IMG/VR virus record: IMGVR_UViG_3300015206_000036
Location: 1-41,976 of that record
Strand: one strand, 5' to 3'
Source of the DNA: a virus
DNA length: 41,976 nt
This document shows, one piece after another, positions 1 to 6,794 of this stretch; position 1 is the first letter of the stretch; each line of letters starts with the position of its first letter. The notes below the pieces were generated by a model. That model ran no database searches. It worked only from the letters and a program-made list of their open reading frames with translations, and was not told where the DNA came from. The translations under genes and the position numbers were made by a program.

Positions 1-16
1 CCGATCGAGGTGTCGC
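1..16. repeat. Terminal direct repeat, left copy (circular join)
   Basis: The 16 bases here are identical to 41961-41976. Overlapping the two ends restores a single open frame on the minus strand without any frame change, so this is best read as the overlap of a circular or circularly permuted assembly rather than a biological repeat. Confidence 0.9.
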
Positions 17-392
17 CGTACATGCGAAAGTCGAAAGGGTGATTGAAAAGCTGCGTGATGTCGCTGCAGATCACGACATCGAGATCGATCGAGACGAAGC
101 GCGGGCCGAACATCGATTCAGCTTCGGGGCCGAAGATTTTCAGACGTCGATAGCAGCTCGGATAGTTCGAGCCGTGCGGGCTTGGCACATTGCCGAAGTC
201 TGTCCACAGCTTGATGATGCGAATGCGCGGATCGATCCCGACCGGATCATCGGTCACGCAAACAAGCTCGAAGTCGGCGTGGTAGTGACGCTCGATCATG
301 TTGCGCAGCACGTTGACAGTGTTGGCGTCGAACTTCGATCGATAGTGAATGGGTCCGCGCCACTTCCAACAGATGAAAGTCAGAGGCTGCAT
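1..392 (-). CDS. Putative glycosyltransferase, N-terminal part (continues across the circular join at 41960)
   Basis: This is the first 130 residues of a protein that runs off the left edge and continues at 41960-41636, giving 238 residues in all. It starts at ATG 392 (MQPLTFICWKWRGP) and overlaps the end of the upstream glycosyltransferase gene by 13 bases. Around residues 95-115 the motif FVSIDLDVVICSDITQLF is seen. The DLD is a DxD-type metal and nucleotide-sugar site, set at the end of a hydrophobic strand as in GT-A glycosyltransferases. The protein is likely cytoplasmic and transfers a sugar from a nucleotide donor; the acceptor is unknown. It is the last gene of a sugar/methyl cassette and is followed at once by the head-tail connector gene. 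The family assignment rests on the DxD context only. Confidence 0.8.
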   Translation of the reverse strand, partial: MQPLTFICWKWRGPIHYRSKFDANTVNVLRNMIERHYHADFELVCVTDDPVGIDPRIRIIKLWTDFGNVPSPHGSNYPSCYRRLKIFGPEAESMFGPRFVSIDLDVVICSDITQLFNHPFDFRMYGDTSI

Positions 393-1111
393 TTCAGCAC
401 CGCCTCATACGGAAACTGATAGCGCAAGGGCCTCCATCCTAGCGGCCTGTTCTTGCGCAGCATTTCGAGCTTTTTGTCTTCCGGTGCTTTGCGCTCATAC
501 GTCGTCGTCGATGCGTCAGCGACGATCTCTCGACCGACTCGAATGAGCGGCGATGTGATGAAGCCGACGTTGCGCGCATAGCGCTTCACGCTGTCGCGAA
601 AGTCCGCGTCCGTGCCGTAATAGCCCGCAAGTCGCTCATCGTAGCCGCCGATGCGATCGAGAAACATCGATCGATGCATCAGCCACGAATTGGGGTGCGG
701 CTTGTAGGGCGTCGCGTTCGCTTCGAGATCATGTGCTGTAGTAGCACTCATGCGCTCGAATCGATAGACGTCGCTGTGCCGAATGAAGGGGATCGTGTCG
801 AGCACCGCTTCGAGCGTCGAGCGAGGAATGAAGTGATCGATGTCGGTCAAGAGAAACCAGTCCGCGCGCGCGTGTCGGGCGCACAAATTGCGCGCAGCGT
901 CTTGATTCCAGCGCACATCGACGCTGATTCGATAGATCTGCAGATTCAGCGCTTTCGGCGTGAGCCTTGCGGGCCAGCGCGGCGAGCCGTCATCGCAGAC
1001 GACAAGCTCGATCGACTGCTTCAGCTCGTCAGGTAGGGCTTCTAGCGCGGCTATGTGACGATCGAGAATCGTCGGGTTTTCGTAGTACGCCATCAAGATG
1101 CTCAAGCGCAT
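380..1111 (-). CDS. Family 2-like glycosyltransferase
   Basis: A 243-residue protein with the layout of a GT2 (GT-A fold) glycosyltransferase. The N-terminal strand is MRLSILMAYYENP. The nucleotide-binding region contains LVVCDDGSP (about residues 36-44), and the metal-binding DxD lies in WFLLTDIDHFIP (about 85-96). Downstream is a typical acceptor-side segment with GGYDERLAGYYGTDADFRDS, which resembles the GxDEDF-type region of GT2 enzymes. No membrane segment is evident, so it is probably cytosolic. It starts at ATG 1111, overlaps the upstream gene by 10 bases and the downstream glycosyltransferase by 13 bases, so it is co-translated within the cassette. Donor and acceptor cannot be told from sequence. 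Confidence 0.85.
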   Translation of the reverse strand: MRLSILMAYYENPTILDRHIAALEALPDELKQSIELVVCDDGSPRWPARLTPKALNLQIYRISVDVRWNQDAARNLCARHARADWFLLTDIDHFIPRSTLEAVLDTIPFIRHSDVYRFERMSATTAHDLEANATPYKPHPNSWLMHRSMFLDRIGGYDERLAGYYGTDADFRDSVKRYARNVGFITSPLIRVGREIVADASTTTYERKAPEDKKLEMLRKNRPLGWRPLRYQFPYEAVLKCSL

Positions 1112-1707
1112 ACAGCCCCCAAGCTCGACGGCTCGACGCGCTTGAAGCCTCGAATCGTCGAGTCACGCGAAACGACGAACGTCGCGATCTGCGCCTTGCT
1201 CAGCTGCTCGATCGCCGTCTTGATCTGCGTCGACCACTCGAAAAGCTTGGCCGGTCCACTGCCGCCGCCGCTCTTCCACGGATAGTCGGGGTGCCAATGT
1301 CGCTCGCCGCGCGGCCCGAGCTGCATGTCGAAGCCGACGAGATACAGCTCGCTCGGTCTCAGGTGATAGGCCAAGTTCAGAGCGCAGAAGCCTGAATGCG
1401 TGCCGTTGAGCACGCGCGGATCCTCGCTCAACGTCGTCGACGTGTGATCGTTCTCGTACTGCATGACGTGATCGCAGTCGGTCGCTCGAACGTTCTTCAG
1501 CGTGCCGGTGCGAAGCCAGATCGGCTTAGTCGTTTTCTCGATCACGATGCCCCAGCGATTCTCGCTCCAGAGCCGATCCATCGAGACGCCGATGTCCCAC
1601 TTCGGGGCGTACAGCATCGAATCATTCACCGCGATCACCGTGCCAGGTAATCTGCGCAGATCGACTCTCGACGCCGAGAAGCCCCCGGCGAGTATCGTCG
1701 CGATCAT
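1102..1707 (-). CDS. DUF115-like putative sugar-transfer protein (copy 2)
   Basis: A 201-residue protein. I start it at ATG 1707, which overlaps the stop of the preceding methyltransferase gene as ATGA; residues further upstream in this frame are only a shadow of that gene. It opens with a Rossmann-like strand (MIATILAGGFSASRVDLRRL). The second half has a signature also present in the protein at 3768-4328: an SGFCALNLAYHL helix, then LVGFDMQ, then RHWHPDYP. Phage proteins with a GFDMQ...HWxxxHP signature belong to a DUF115/MptE-like group, some of whose cellular members glycosylate flagellin. The exact reaction is unknown. It lies inside the sugar/methyl cassette and overlaps the next glycosyltransferase by 10 bases. 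Confidence 0.7.
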   Translation of the reverse strand: MIATILAGGFSASRVDLRRLPGTVIAVNDSMLYAPKWDIGVSMDRLWSENRWGIVIEKTTKPIWLRTGTLKNVRATDCDHVMQYENDHTSTTLSEDPRVLNGTHSGFCALNLAYHLRPSELYLVGFDMQLGPRGERHWHPDYPWKSGGGSGPAKLFEWSTQIKTAIEQLSKAQIATFVVSRDSTIRGFKRVEPSSLGAVCA

Positions 1708-2330
1708 TTGAGCCACATCGCGGTCGTGATCGCTTTCGGCCCCGACTGAATCATCTGAAAGTCGAAGTAACGCGCGAGCTGCGCGCGCCAGTCGTCTTTG
1801 CCGCGGCGAAGATCGACGATCAGCACCGTGTGACCCAGCTCGCTCGCATCGACCGCGAGCTGAATGTGCTCGTTCGGCTCGACGTGAAAGCACCACGATT
1901 TGAGACTGATCACAAGATCGTATTTCATCGACACGCAGCGCTTCGGGTCGTTCGCATCGATGTGACTGATGTGATGCAGCGGCACTTCGTTTGCCTTCAG
2001 AAAGTCACGAGCGACGCTCATATTGTTGAACGTCTTGCGATGCAGCTCGACCTCGCTCGAATCTGCTACGCCATCGACGAGCGTGATTCGACAGTCCCCG
2101 CCGTAGTGCGAATTCAGCAGCGCGTCGATGCCGCCCAAGCCGCTGCCGATGTCTAAGATCGCGTCGCACGTCTTTGGCAGAAATGGTCGCATCATCTCGA
2201 ACTCGGCGAAAATCGTGTCGACGTAAAGCGATTCCCAACGCGAGCGATCGGCTTGCATGTCGCTGAGCGCACCGCGCTGATTGAGCAAATACGGAAACGC
2301 CTGATCCGGTATACGCAGTCCTGAAATCAT
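1704..2330 (-). CDS. SAM-dependent methyltransferase
   Basis: A 208-residue class I methyltransferase. The SAM-binding motif I is clear: AILDIGSGLGGIDALL near residues 57-72, followed by an acidic strand end (ITLVDGVAD). The sequence KYDLVISLKSWCFH corresponds to motif IV. The start is ATG 2330, which overlaps the stop of the upstream fusion gene as ATGA. It ends in an ATGA overlap with the DUF115-like gene. In context it probably methylates a sugar or an end group of the glycan made by the neighbouring transferases, but the substrate is inference; a small-molecule or protein substrate is also possible. Confidence 0.85.
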   Translation of the reverse strand: MISGLRIPDQAFPYLLNQRGALSDMQADRSRWESLYVDTIFAEFEMMRPFLPKTCDAILDIGSGLGGIDALLNSHYGGDCRITLVDGVADSSEVELHRKTFNNMSVARDFLKANEVPLHHISHIDANDPKRCVSMKYDLVISLKSWCFHVEPNEHIQLAVDASELGHTVLIVDLRRGKDDWRAQLARYFDFQMIQSGPKAITTAMWLK

Positions 2331-3538
2331 GGCTTGCCAACCTCCGCTCGATATTCTTTTGACGTCTCGAACTCTTCGATGATGATGAAGCCCTGATCTT
2401 TGAGCTTGTCGCGCCACCACTGCGCTGACTCGACGATCAGATGCGCGTTGCGCCCATCAGGCAGCTTCGCGTTCGCCAGCTTGAGCGAGATCACGAAGTA
2501 GGCTCGACGAGCGCTCAAGCTGTAGATGTGATCGATGACGGCGTCGATCTTCTCGGGCTCTACATGCTCAAGCACGTCGGTGCAAACGACTAGATCGCAG
2601 GGCTTCTGCATCGAGCGACGCTCCGGTATGCCGGGGTCATAGCCGCTCACCCTGCGAGGCTTCAGCGCTTCAGCGAGCTTCATCTCGCCGCAGCCGTAAT
2701 CGAGAATCGTGAGCGCGTTCATGTTCGCAGCGATGCCTTCGACGACTTTCGCGTGCTTCGCGCCGTCCGCGCCCCAGCTCTGCGACTTGTGCAGCTGTTC
2801 GAGCTGCGAGCGATACTTCGACGACGCGACATCGTTCTCGCTGTAGCGATACGCCCCGGCGTGACGCATGAACATGCCCATGTGACCGACATCGAGCGCG
2901 TGCGCGCCGCGTCGATGCAAGCGATACGCCAGACAAGTCGCTGCGGTGCCGAGACACATCAACACGCGACAATCGCCCTCGAATGTTTGAATCGCTTTGA
3001 CGGCGTGCTTCTCGATCTCATCGATCTGCGCATACGCGTGCTGACGAGGCCCGATGATCGTCGTGATGCGCCTGGCGCTGCTCAGCATTTCTGCCGTGAG
3101 CGACTTCTGCTCTGGCTTCGACGGATCGTCGCGCTCGTGACCGACGATCAGCACGATGTTCTGATCTTTCCACAGCTGCTCGACCTTGTGCCAATAGGTC
3201 GGCGTGTCGATCCACGGCGCCGAGTCGGGTCGCGTGATAAAGCTCGACGCGTAAACCGTTTGCGGCAGCAGCATCGCGAGGTAGGGATTCTCTGCGTACT
3301 TGAGCCACGACTCTTTGCGCGGCGATTTGAACACGTTCGGAATGCCAACCAAGAAGTCTTGGCTTGGGCTAAGCAGAACGTTCTGCAGCTCAGCTGAGAT
3401 GCCCTTCTCTGCGCGCTGCGATGTGCACGCGCTGCCCGCTGCGCAGCGCCACTCGCCATCGCCGTAGCGTGAGATCGATGCGCCCTCGAGCATCAGCTCG
3501 ATCGTGCGCTCTTCGCTCAAGATTTCGGGGTATTTCAT
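2327..3538 (-). CDS. Bifunctional GT-D fold glycosyltransferase / SAM methyltransferase fusion
   Basis: A 403-residue two-domain protein. The N-terminal half (about residues 1-235) opens with a helix and then SISRYGDGEWRCA. The RYGDGEW motif with its D-G-E (DxE) metal site marks the GT-D glycosyltransferase fold (DUF1792, PF08759). Further on are QNIVLIVG and RVLMCLGTAATCLAYRL, where the second nucleotide-binding strand is expected. The C-terminal half (about 265-403) is a methyltransferase: TILDYGCGEMKLAEAL (motif I), GYDPGI, and CDLVVCTDVLEHVEP (motif IV). One chain could therefore add a sugar and then methylate it. It starts at ATG 3538 in an ATGA overlap with the 78-residue gene and ends in an ATGA overlap with the next methyltransferase. 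Confidence 0.85.
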   Translation of the reverse strand: MKYPEILSEERTIELMLEGASISRYGDGEWRCAAGSACTSQRAEKGISAELQNVLLSPSQDFLVGIPNVFKSPRKESWLKYAENPYLAMLLPQTVYASSFITRPDSAPWIDTPTYWHKVEQLWKDQNIVLIVGHERDDPSKPEQKSLTAEMLSSARRITTIIGPRQHAYAQIDEIEKHAVKAIQTFEGDCRVLMCLGTAATCLAYRLHRRGAHALDVGHMGMFMRHAGAYRYSENDVASSKYRSQLEQLHKSQSWGADGAKHAKVVEGIAANMNALTILDYGCGEMKLAEALKPRRVSGYDPGIPERRSMQKPCDLVVCTDVLEHVEPEKIDAVIDHIYSLSARRAYFVISLKLANAKLPDGRNAHLIVESAQWWRDKLKDQGFIIIEEFETSKEYRAEVGKP

Positions 3539-3771
3539 GAGCGCAGCTGCGGAAGGAACGCGCTCGGAAGCTGCGGCTGCAACGGCTCGCAGAATGTGTG
3601 CTGCTGAAAATAAATGCGCTTCGTTCGAATGACCTCCATCAGATCTTCTTCGCTCAGCTCCCAGCAGCTCGTGACGACGCCGTCGCTCGACAGATGACTC
3701 GGCAGCGGCAAATACTCGGGCTGATCTTTCGCGAAGGTCACATTCGAGCCTTCGAACTGTACGGGTTTCAT
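3535..3771 (-). CDS. Small conserved phage protein in the glycosyltransferase cassette
   Basis: A 78-residue protein beginning MKPVQFEGSNVTFAKDQPEY, with a central VVTSCWELSEEDLMEVIRTK and a conserved-looking tail rich in Pro, Leu and Gln. From memory, similar small proteins occur near head genes of other phages, with no known function. There is no membrane segment and no catalytic motif. ATGA overlaps on both sides tie it to the DUF115-like gene before it and the GT-D/methyltransferase fusion after it, so it is probably made in step with them; a small accessory subunit is possible. Confidence 0.7.
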   Translation of the reverse strand: MKPVQFEGSNVTFAKDQPEYLPLPSHLSSDGVVTSCWELSEEDLMEVIRTKRIYFQQHTFCEPLQPQLPSAFLPQLRS

Positions 3772-4328
3772 AGCTCTACCTCGATGGTTGATTTTCTAAA
3801 ACACTGCAGCGCTGTGTGACGCGAGCAGTTCACGATCTCAAGACCGACGCGCTGCGCATCGCTCGCGAGCTTTGACATCTCGCGCACCCACGTATCGAAG
3901 CGCCCGCCGTTGCCGAGTTTAGCGGGGTGATTTCCGTGCCAGTGAATTTTTCCATTGGTGCGCTGAAAATCGAAGCCGAGCAGCAAGATGCGTTTCGCGC
4001 CCCACATATGAGCGAGACCGATCGCTTGATAGCCTGAGTTGAGCCCCGAATTGATGTGCGCGGTGCTCATCGAGAGACCTGGGGCGGGATTGCCGAACAC
4101 ATAGTCGATCTTGAATTGCGTCGCGATCGGGCGGCTCATCGTCCACATCTCTGAGCCGTGAAAAGCTTTCGCGCATTCGGGGAAGTAGTGAAGCCACCAA
4201 CTGGCGTCGCACGCGTAGAGCACATCGGCCCACGGCGCGATGCGAAAGCTCGTGTTAATTGCGATCGTCTTGCACTTGCCCCTGACGTGATCGACGTCAG
4301 CTTTCGTGAGCGACGGACCGGCTGCGAT
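3768..4328 (-). CDS. DUF115-like putative sugar-transfer protein (copy 1), probable non-AUG start
   Basis: A protein of about 186 residues. The conserved glycine-rich opening (AAGPSLTKADVDHVRG) is typical of the DUF115/MptE-like fold, but there is no ATG, GTG or TTG in frame before it; the first canonical codon is GTG 4223, inside the domain (VLYACDASWW). The ATC at 4328 overlaps the stop of the previous gene as TAATC, in the way TAATG junctions work, so I take it as the likely start. The alternative is a -1 frameshift on an A7 run at 4430-4436 that would fuse it to the upstream protein. The C-terminal half has NSGYQAIGLAHMWGAKRILL, then GFDFQ, then IHWHGNHPAKL, matching the protein at 1102-1707. 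It is probably the first enzyme of the cassette. Confidence 0.75.
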   Translation of the reverse strand: MAAGPSLTKADVDHVRGKCKTIAINTSFRIAPWADVLYACDASWWLHYFPECAKAFHGSEMWTMSRPIATQFKIDYVFGNPAPGLSMSTAHINSGLNSGYQAIGLAHMWGAKRILLLGFDFQRTNGKIHWHGNHPAKLGNGGRFDTWVREMSKLASDAQRVGLEIVNCSRHTALQCFRKSTIEVEL

Positions 4329-4612
4329 TATTGCGACAGTCTCGCCTGACCATCGCCCTGCGGTTCGCCCGACCCGTTCGGCAGCTCTTGCGACAGAGGG
4401 CGCGGGCTTCGTTCTGTCGTCTGATCTTTTTTTAAGGGGGCGCGCTCGATGACTTGTCGATGCGAGGGCTGCATGTCGGGCTTGATCTCTTGCAGCTTCT
4501 TGACGGTGCGATTGACTTCAGCGAAGTACTGCGGCTCGACCGTCACTCGCTCACCGGCTCGAAGAAAGCCGTACTTGCTCTGAAACGTCACGAGCGCTCT
4601 GCAGATCAGCAT
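4328..4612 (-). CDS. Small protein following the major capsid gene
   Basis: A 94-residue protein. ATG 4612 is chosen over TTG 4630 because a GGGAGG Shine-Dalgarno lies 9-10 bases before it. The first 50 residues (MLICRALVTFQSKYGFLRAG) look folded and conserved, while the last 45 are charged and low in complexity (Pro, Gln, Gly, Ser), so probably disordered. Small proteins at this place after HK97-type capsid genes are common and mostly uncharacterised. It sits just after a terminator that follows the capsid gene. An A7 run in its coding sequence (4430-4436) is a possible -1 slippage site into the DUF115-like frame. Confidence 0.75.
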   Translation of the reverse strand: MLICRALVTFQSKYGFLRAGERVTVEPQYFAEVNRTVKKLQEIKPDMQPSHRQVIERAPLKKDQTTERSPRPLSQELPNGSGEPQGDGQARLSQ

Positions 4613-4630
4613 GATTCTAAAACCTCCCAA

Positions 4631-4673
4631 TAAAAAGCCCCGGCGCGAAACCCGTGAGAAACGCGCCGAGGCT
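4631..4673 (-). terminator. Rho-independent terminator after the major capsid gene
   Basis: Inverted arms 4636-4647 and 4662-4673 pair over 12 positions with one C/A mismatch (AGCCCCGGCGCG against CGCGCCGAGGCT), with a 14-base loop. On the minus strand the stem is followed by a T-run (4636-4632). It lies 33 bases past the capsid stop and just before the next gene's ribosome site. It would lower transcription of the sugar cassette and tail genes relative to capsid. Confidence 0.85.
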
Positions 4674-4706
4674 CATCCAACGAACTACTTGATCAGACTA
4701 ACCCGA

Positions 4707-6077
4707 TCAACCAGTTTCGCCAGCCTTGAATGCGCCGTAAATCAAGGCAGCGGGCCGTGACACTGCGAGCGCGAGACGCTCTTCAGTCAGGATAGTCACC
4801 AAGTTGCGCACAAAATTATCTTGATCTTCAGTCGACAGCAAGATCGACGAGTCTTCGCGATCGAAGATCATCGCAGCGAGCTTGAACGCGCCGACCAAGA
4901 AGTCGCCGCGCTGCATGCTGAAGCACTCCGCGACCGGCAAGCCCCACAGCATGGCCGGGGCCAGCAAGGTGGGCTGACCAATCATGTACCGACCATAGCT
5001 GTCTTTCGTCAGCTGAATGTCGGCCCAATCGCTCGGAGACATCGCAATGCCGGTCGCCGGGTAGTACGCGAGGGTGACCTGCAGCATCGCTCGACGAATC
5101 GTGTCGATCTTCGAGTCGGTGCTCAGATAGCCCTGATTGTACGCAGTCGATTGCGGCACAACGCCGTGCAGATGATGCGCAGCGCCGTCGCCGTATAGCA
5201 GCTGCTGCTCTTCAGCGAGCTTCAGACCGAACGCCAAGCGATTGTCGATCAGCGACTGCAGCATCGGGAAGTCGCCGAGGATTTGCTTCGACGCTTTCAT
5301 CCAATGCGCGATCGTCGCGACAGCGATGTTCTGCTGAACATAGCTCAGATCAGACTGCGGCTTCAGTGAGCCGTCAGAGCCCTGATAGCCAGCGTTGTCC
5401 GTGAACAAATTTTCCTGCACCCAAATGATCGACGACGAAGTCGTGCGTCCCTGCGCGAGCAGATCGCGAAACGTGATCGGCTGAAAGTTCGGCACAATCG
5501 CCTGCGGCAAGTACTCGGGGAACGCACCAGCGCCGCCCACGTTGGCGATCGAAGTGATGTTCTTCACTTCGCGAGTCAGCGATCGCTTCGTCGACCATGC
5601 CTGACTGTTCATCCGACCGCTCTTCTGACCGACCGCTGCGAATGCTTTCGCTTCGTCGCTCTCGATGAAAAGCTCGCCGATCGACTTGTGCTGAGTCGGG
5701 TTCGCTCGGCCGCTTTTCTTCAGCTCCGCGAGCTGCTGCTGCAGATCGAGAATGTTCTCGCTGCTCTTGCGCTCGCGCTCGGTCTGCTCAGCGACGAGCT
5801 TCGCGCCATCCGCGTTCAGTTTCGCGACTGCTTCTTTCGCGCCCTCGCTGACGCGCTTGTTCGCTTCCAGCTCGTCTTGAACGGTCTTGATGACCTCTTT
5901 GACTTTGCCGAAATGTTTTTCCAGCTCAGCGCTGACAGCAGCCTTGAGCTTGACGTTGTCCGCCTCGTCGCACAGCGCGACAGGCCCGTTGGTGAAATAA
6001 CCCTCATTCTCGATCACGGCGGAAGTCGCCATGTCGATCACGCCGCGCGTGATGATGAATCGTTGCATACGGTTCAT
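4707..6077 (-). CDS. Major capsid protein, HK97 family
   Basis: A 456-residue HK97-fold major capsid protein. Residues about 40-125 form a charged coiled-coil delta domain (repeated Glu/Lys/Ala/Gln), normally removed by the prohead protease or acting as scaffold. The mature shell domain follows, with GGAGAFPEYLPQAIVPNFQP, the TSSSIIWVQEN region, and YGDGAAHHLHGVVPQ of the A-domain. The late part has WGLPVAECFSMQRGDFLVGA, RNLVTILTEERLALAVSRP and the closing ALIYG segment. The start at ATG 6077 has AGGAG 9 bases upstream. It sits directly after the protease gene, in the standard portal-protease-capsid order, and is followed by a terminator. Confidence 0.95.
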   Translation of the reverse strand: MNRMQRFIITRGVIDMATSAVIENEGYFTNGPVALCDEADNVKLKAAVSAELEKHFGKVKEVIKTVQDELEANKRVSEGAKEAVAKLNADGAKLVAEQTERERKSSENILDLQQQLAELKKSGRANPTQHKSIGELFIESDEAKAFAAVGQKSGRMNSQAWSTKRSLTREVKNITSIANVGGAGAFPEYLPQAIVPNFQPITFRDLLAQGRTTSSSIIWVQENLFTDNAGYQGSDGSLKPQSDLSYVQQNIAVATIAHWMKASKQILGDFPMLQSLIDNRLAFGLKLAEEQQLLYGDGAAHHLHGVVPQSTAYNQGYLSTDSKIDTIRRAMLQVTLAYYPATGIAMSPSDWADIQLTKDSYGRYMIGQPTLLAPAMLWGLPVAECFSMQRGDFLVGAFKLAAMIFDREDSSILLSTEDQDNFVRNLVTILTEERLALAVSRPAALIYGAFKAGETG

Positions 6078-6089
6078 TGCAAATTGCTC

Positions 6090-6794
6090 CTAGAGTTGAA
6101 GTTCGAAACCAGAGATCGCAGCACAAACATCCTCGACTGACGGCAGCGTCTCGCCGCCCTCCTTCGTTGCTCCGCTTCCAGACTCACTCCGTAGCAGATT
6201 CGCATAACCACCCATTGCAATCTGAGTCGTCAGGCGTTTCGAGAAGCCGAGCTCCCGCAGGGCTTTCTCAAATTCTCGCAGCGTCGGCATGTTGCCTGAT
6301 CGCAGCATTTCCTTCACTTCGCTCACCATCGCCTGATCGTTGGCGGGGAACGTGACGATCGAGTTTTCCCACAGATCGATGCCTGTGAGCTTCATGATCG
6401 AATTCTCAGCGTCGTAGTCGCAGCCGTCAGGGAACAAATCGTAGCCGATCGACATGCCGCGAATGACGCCAGCCTTGACGAGCGCATACGCTTCTTTCGC
6501 TTGCTGCACATCGTCGATCAGCAGCTGACCCTCGACCATCAAGCCGTCGCCGTCTTCGCTCATCGACGTGTGCGGGCCGATCGGCTTGTCGCTTTGATGC
6601 TGCCACAGCAGCGGCGGCAGTGTGCCTTTCGCTTTCCACTGCGCGAGGGTCTTGCCGAACGCCCCAGGCATCACGACATCGCGATACGAGTCGACATTGC
6701 CGAACACGCTGGCGTGACCTGAGAAGCTGCCGTCCTTCTCGATCGCTGAAGTCTTGAACGCGCAGACGCGCTTGAGCAGTTTGTTTTTTGACAT
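6090..6794 (-). CDS. Prohead protease, HK97 (S78/U35) family
   Basis: A 234-residue prohead maturation protease. The SGHASVFGNVDSYRDVVMPG opening is typical of the family. The catalytic histidine is expected in PLLWQHQ (about residue 80) and the serine in IRGMSIGYDLFP (about 130). It cleaves the capsid delta domain during shell maturation. The start is ATG 6794, which overlaps the portal stop by one base (TGATG); a TTG one codon earlier is less likely. About 70 C-terminal residues after the protease core may act as a scaffold tail. The capsid gene follows 12 bases later. Confidence 0.93.
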   Translation of the reverse strand: MSKNKLLKRVCAFKTSAIEKDGSFSGHASVFGNVDSYRDVVMPGAFGKTLAQWKAKGTLPPLLWQHQSDKPIGPHTSMSEDGDGLMVEGQLLIDDVQQAKEAYALVKAGVIRGMSIGYDLFPDGCDYDAENSIMKLTGIDLWENSIVTFPANDQAMVSEVKEMLRSGNMPTLREFEKALRELGFSKRLTTQIAMGGYANLLRSESGSGATKEGGETLPSVEDVCAAISGFELQL

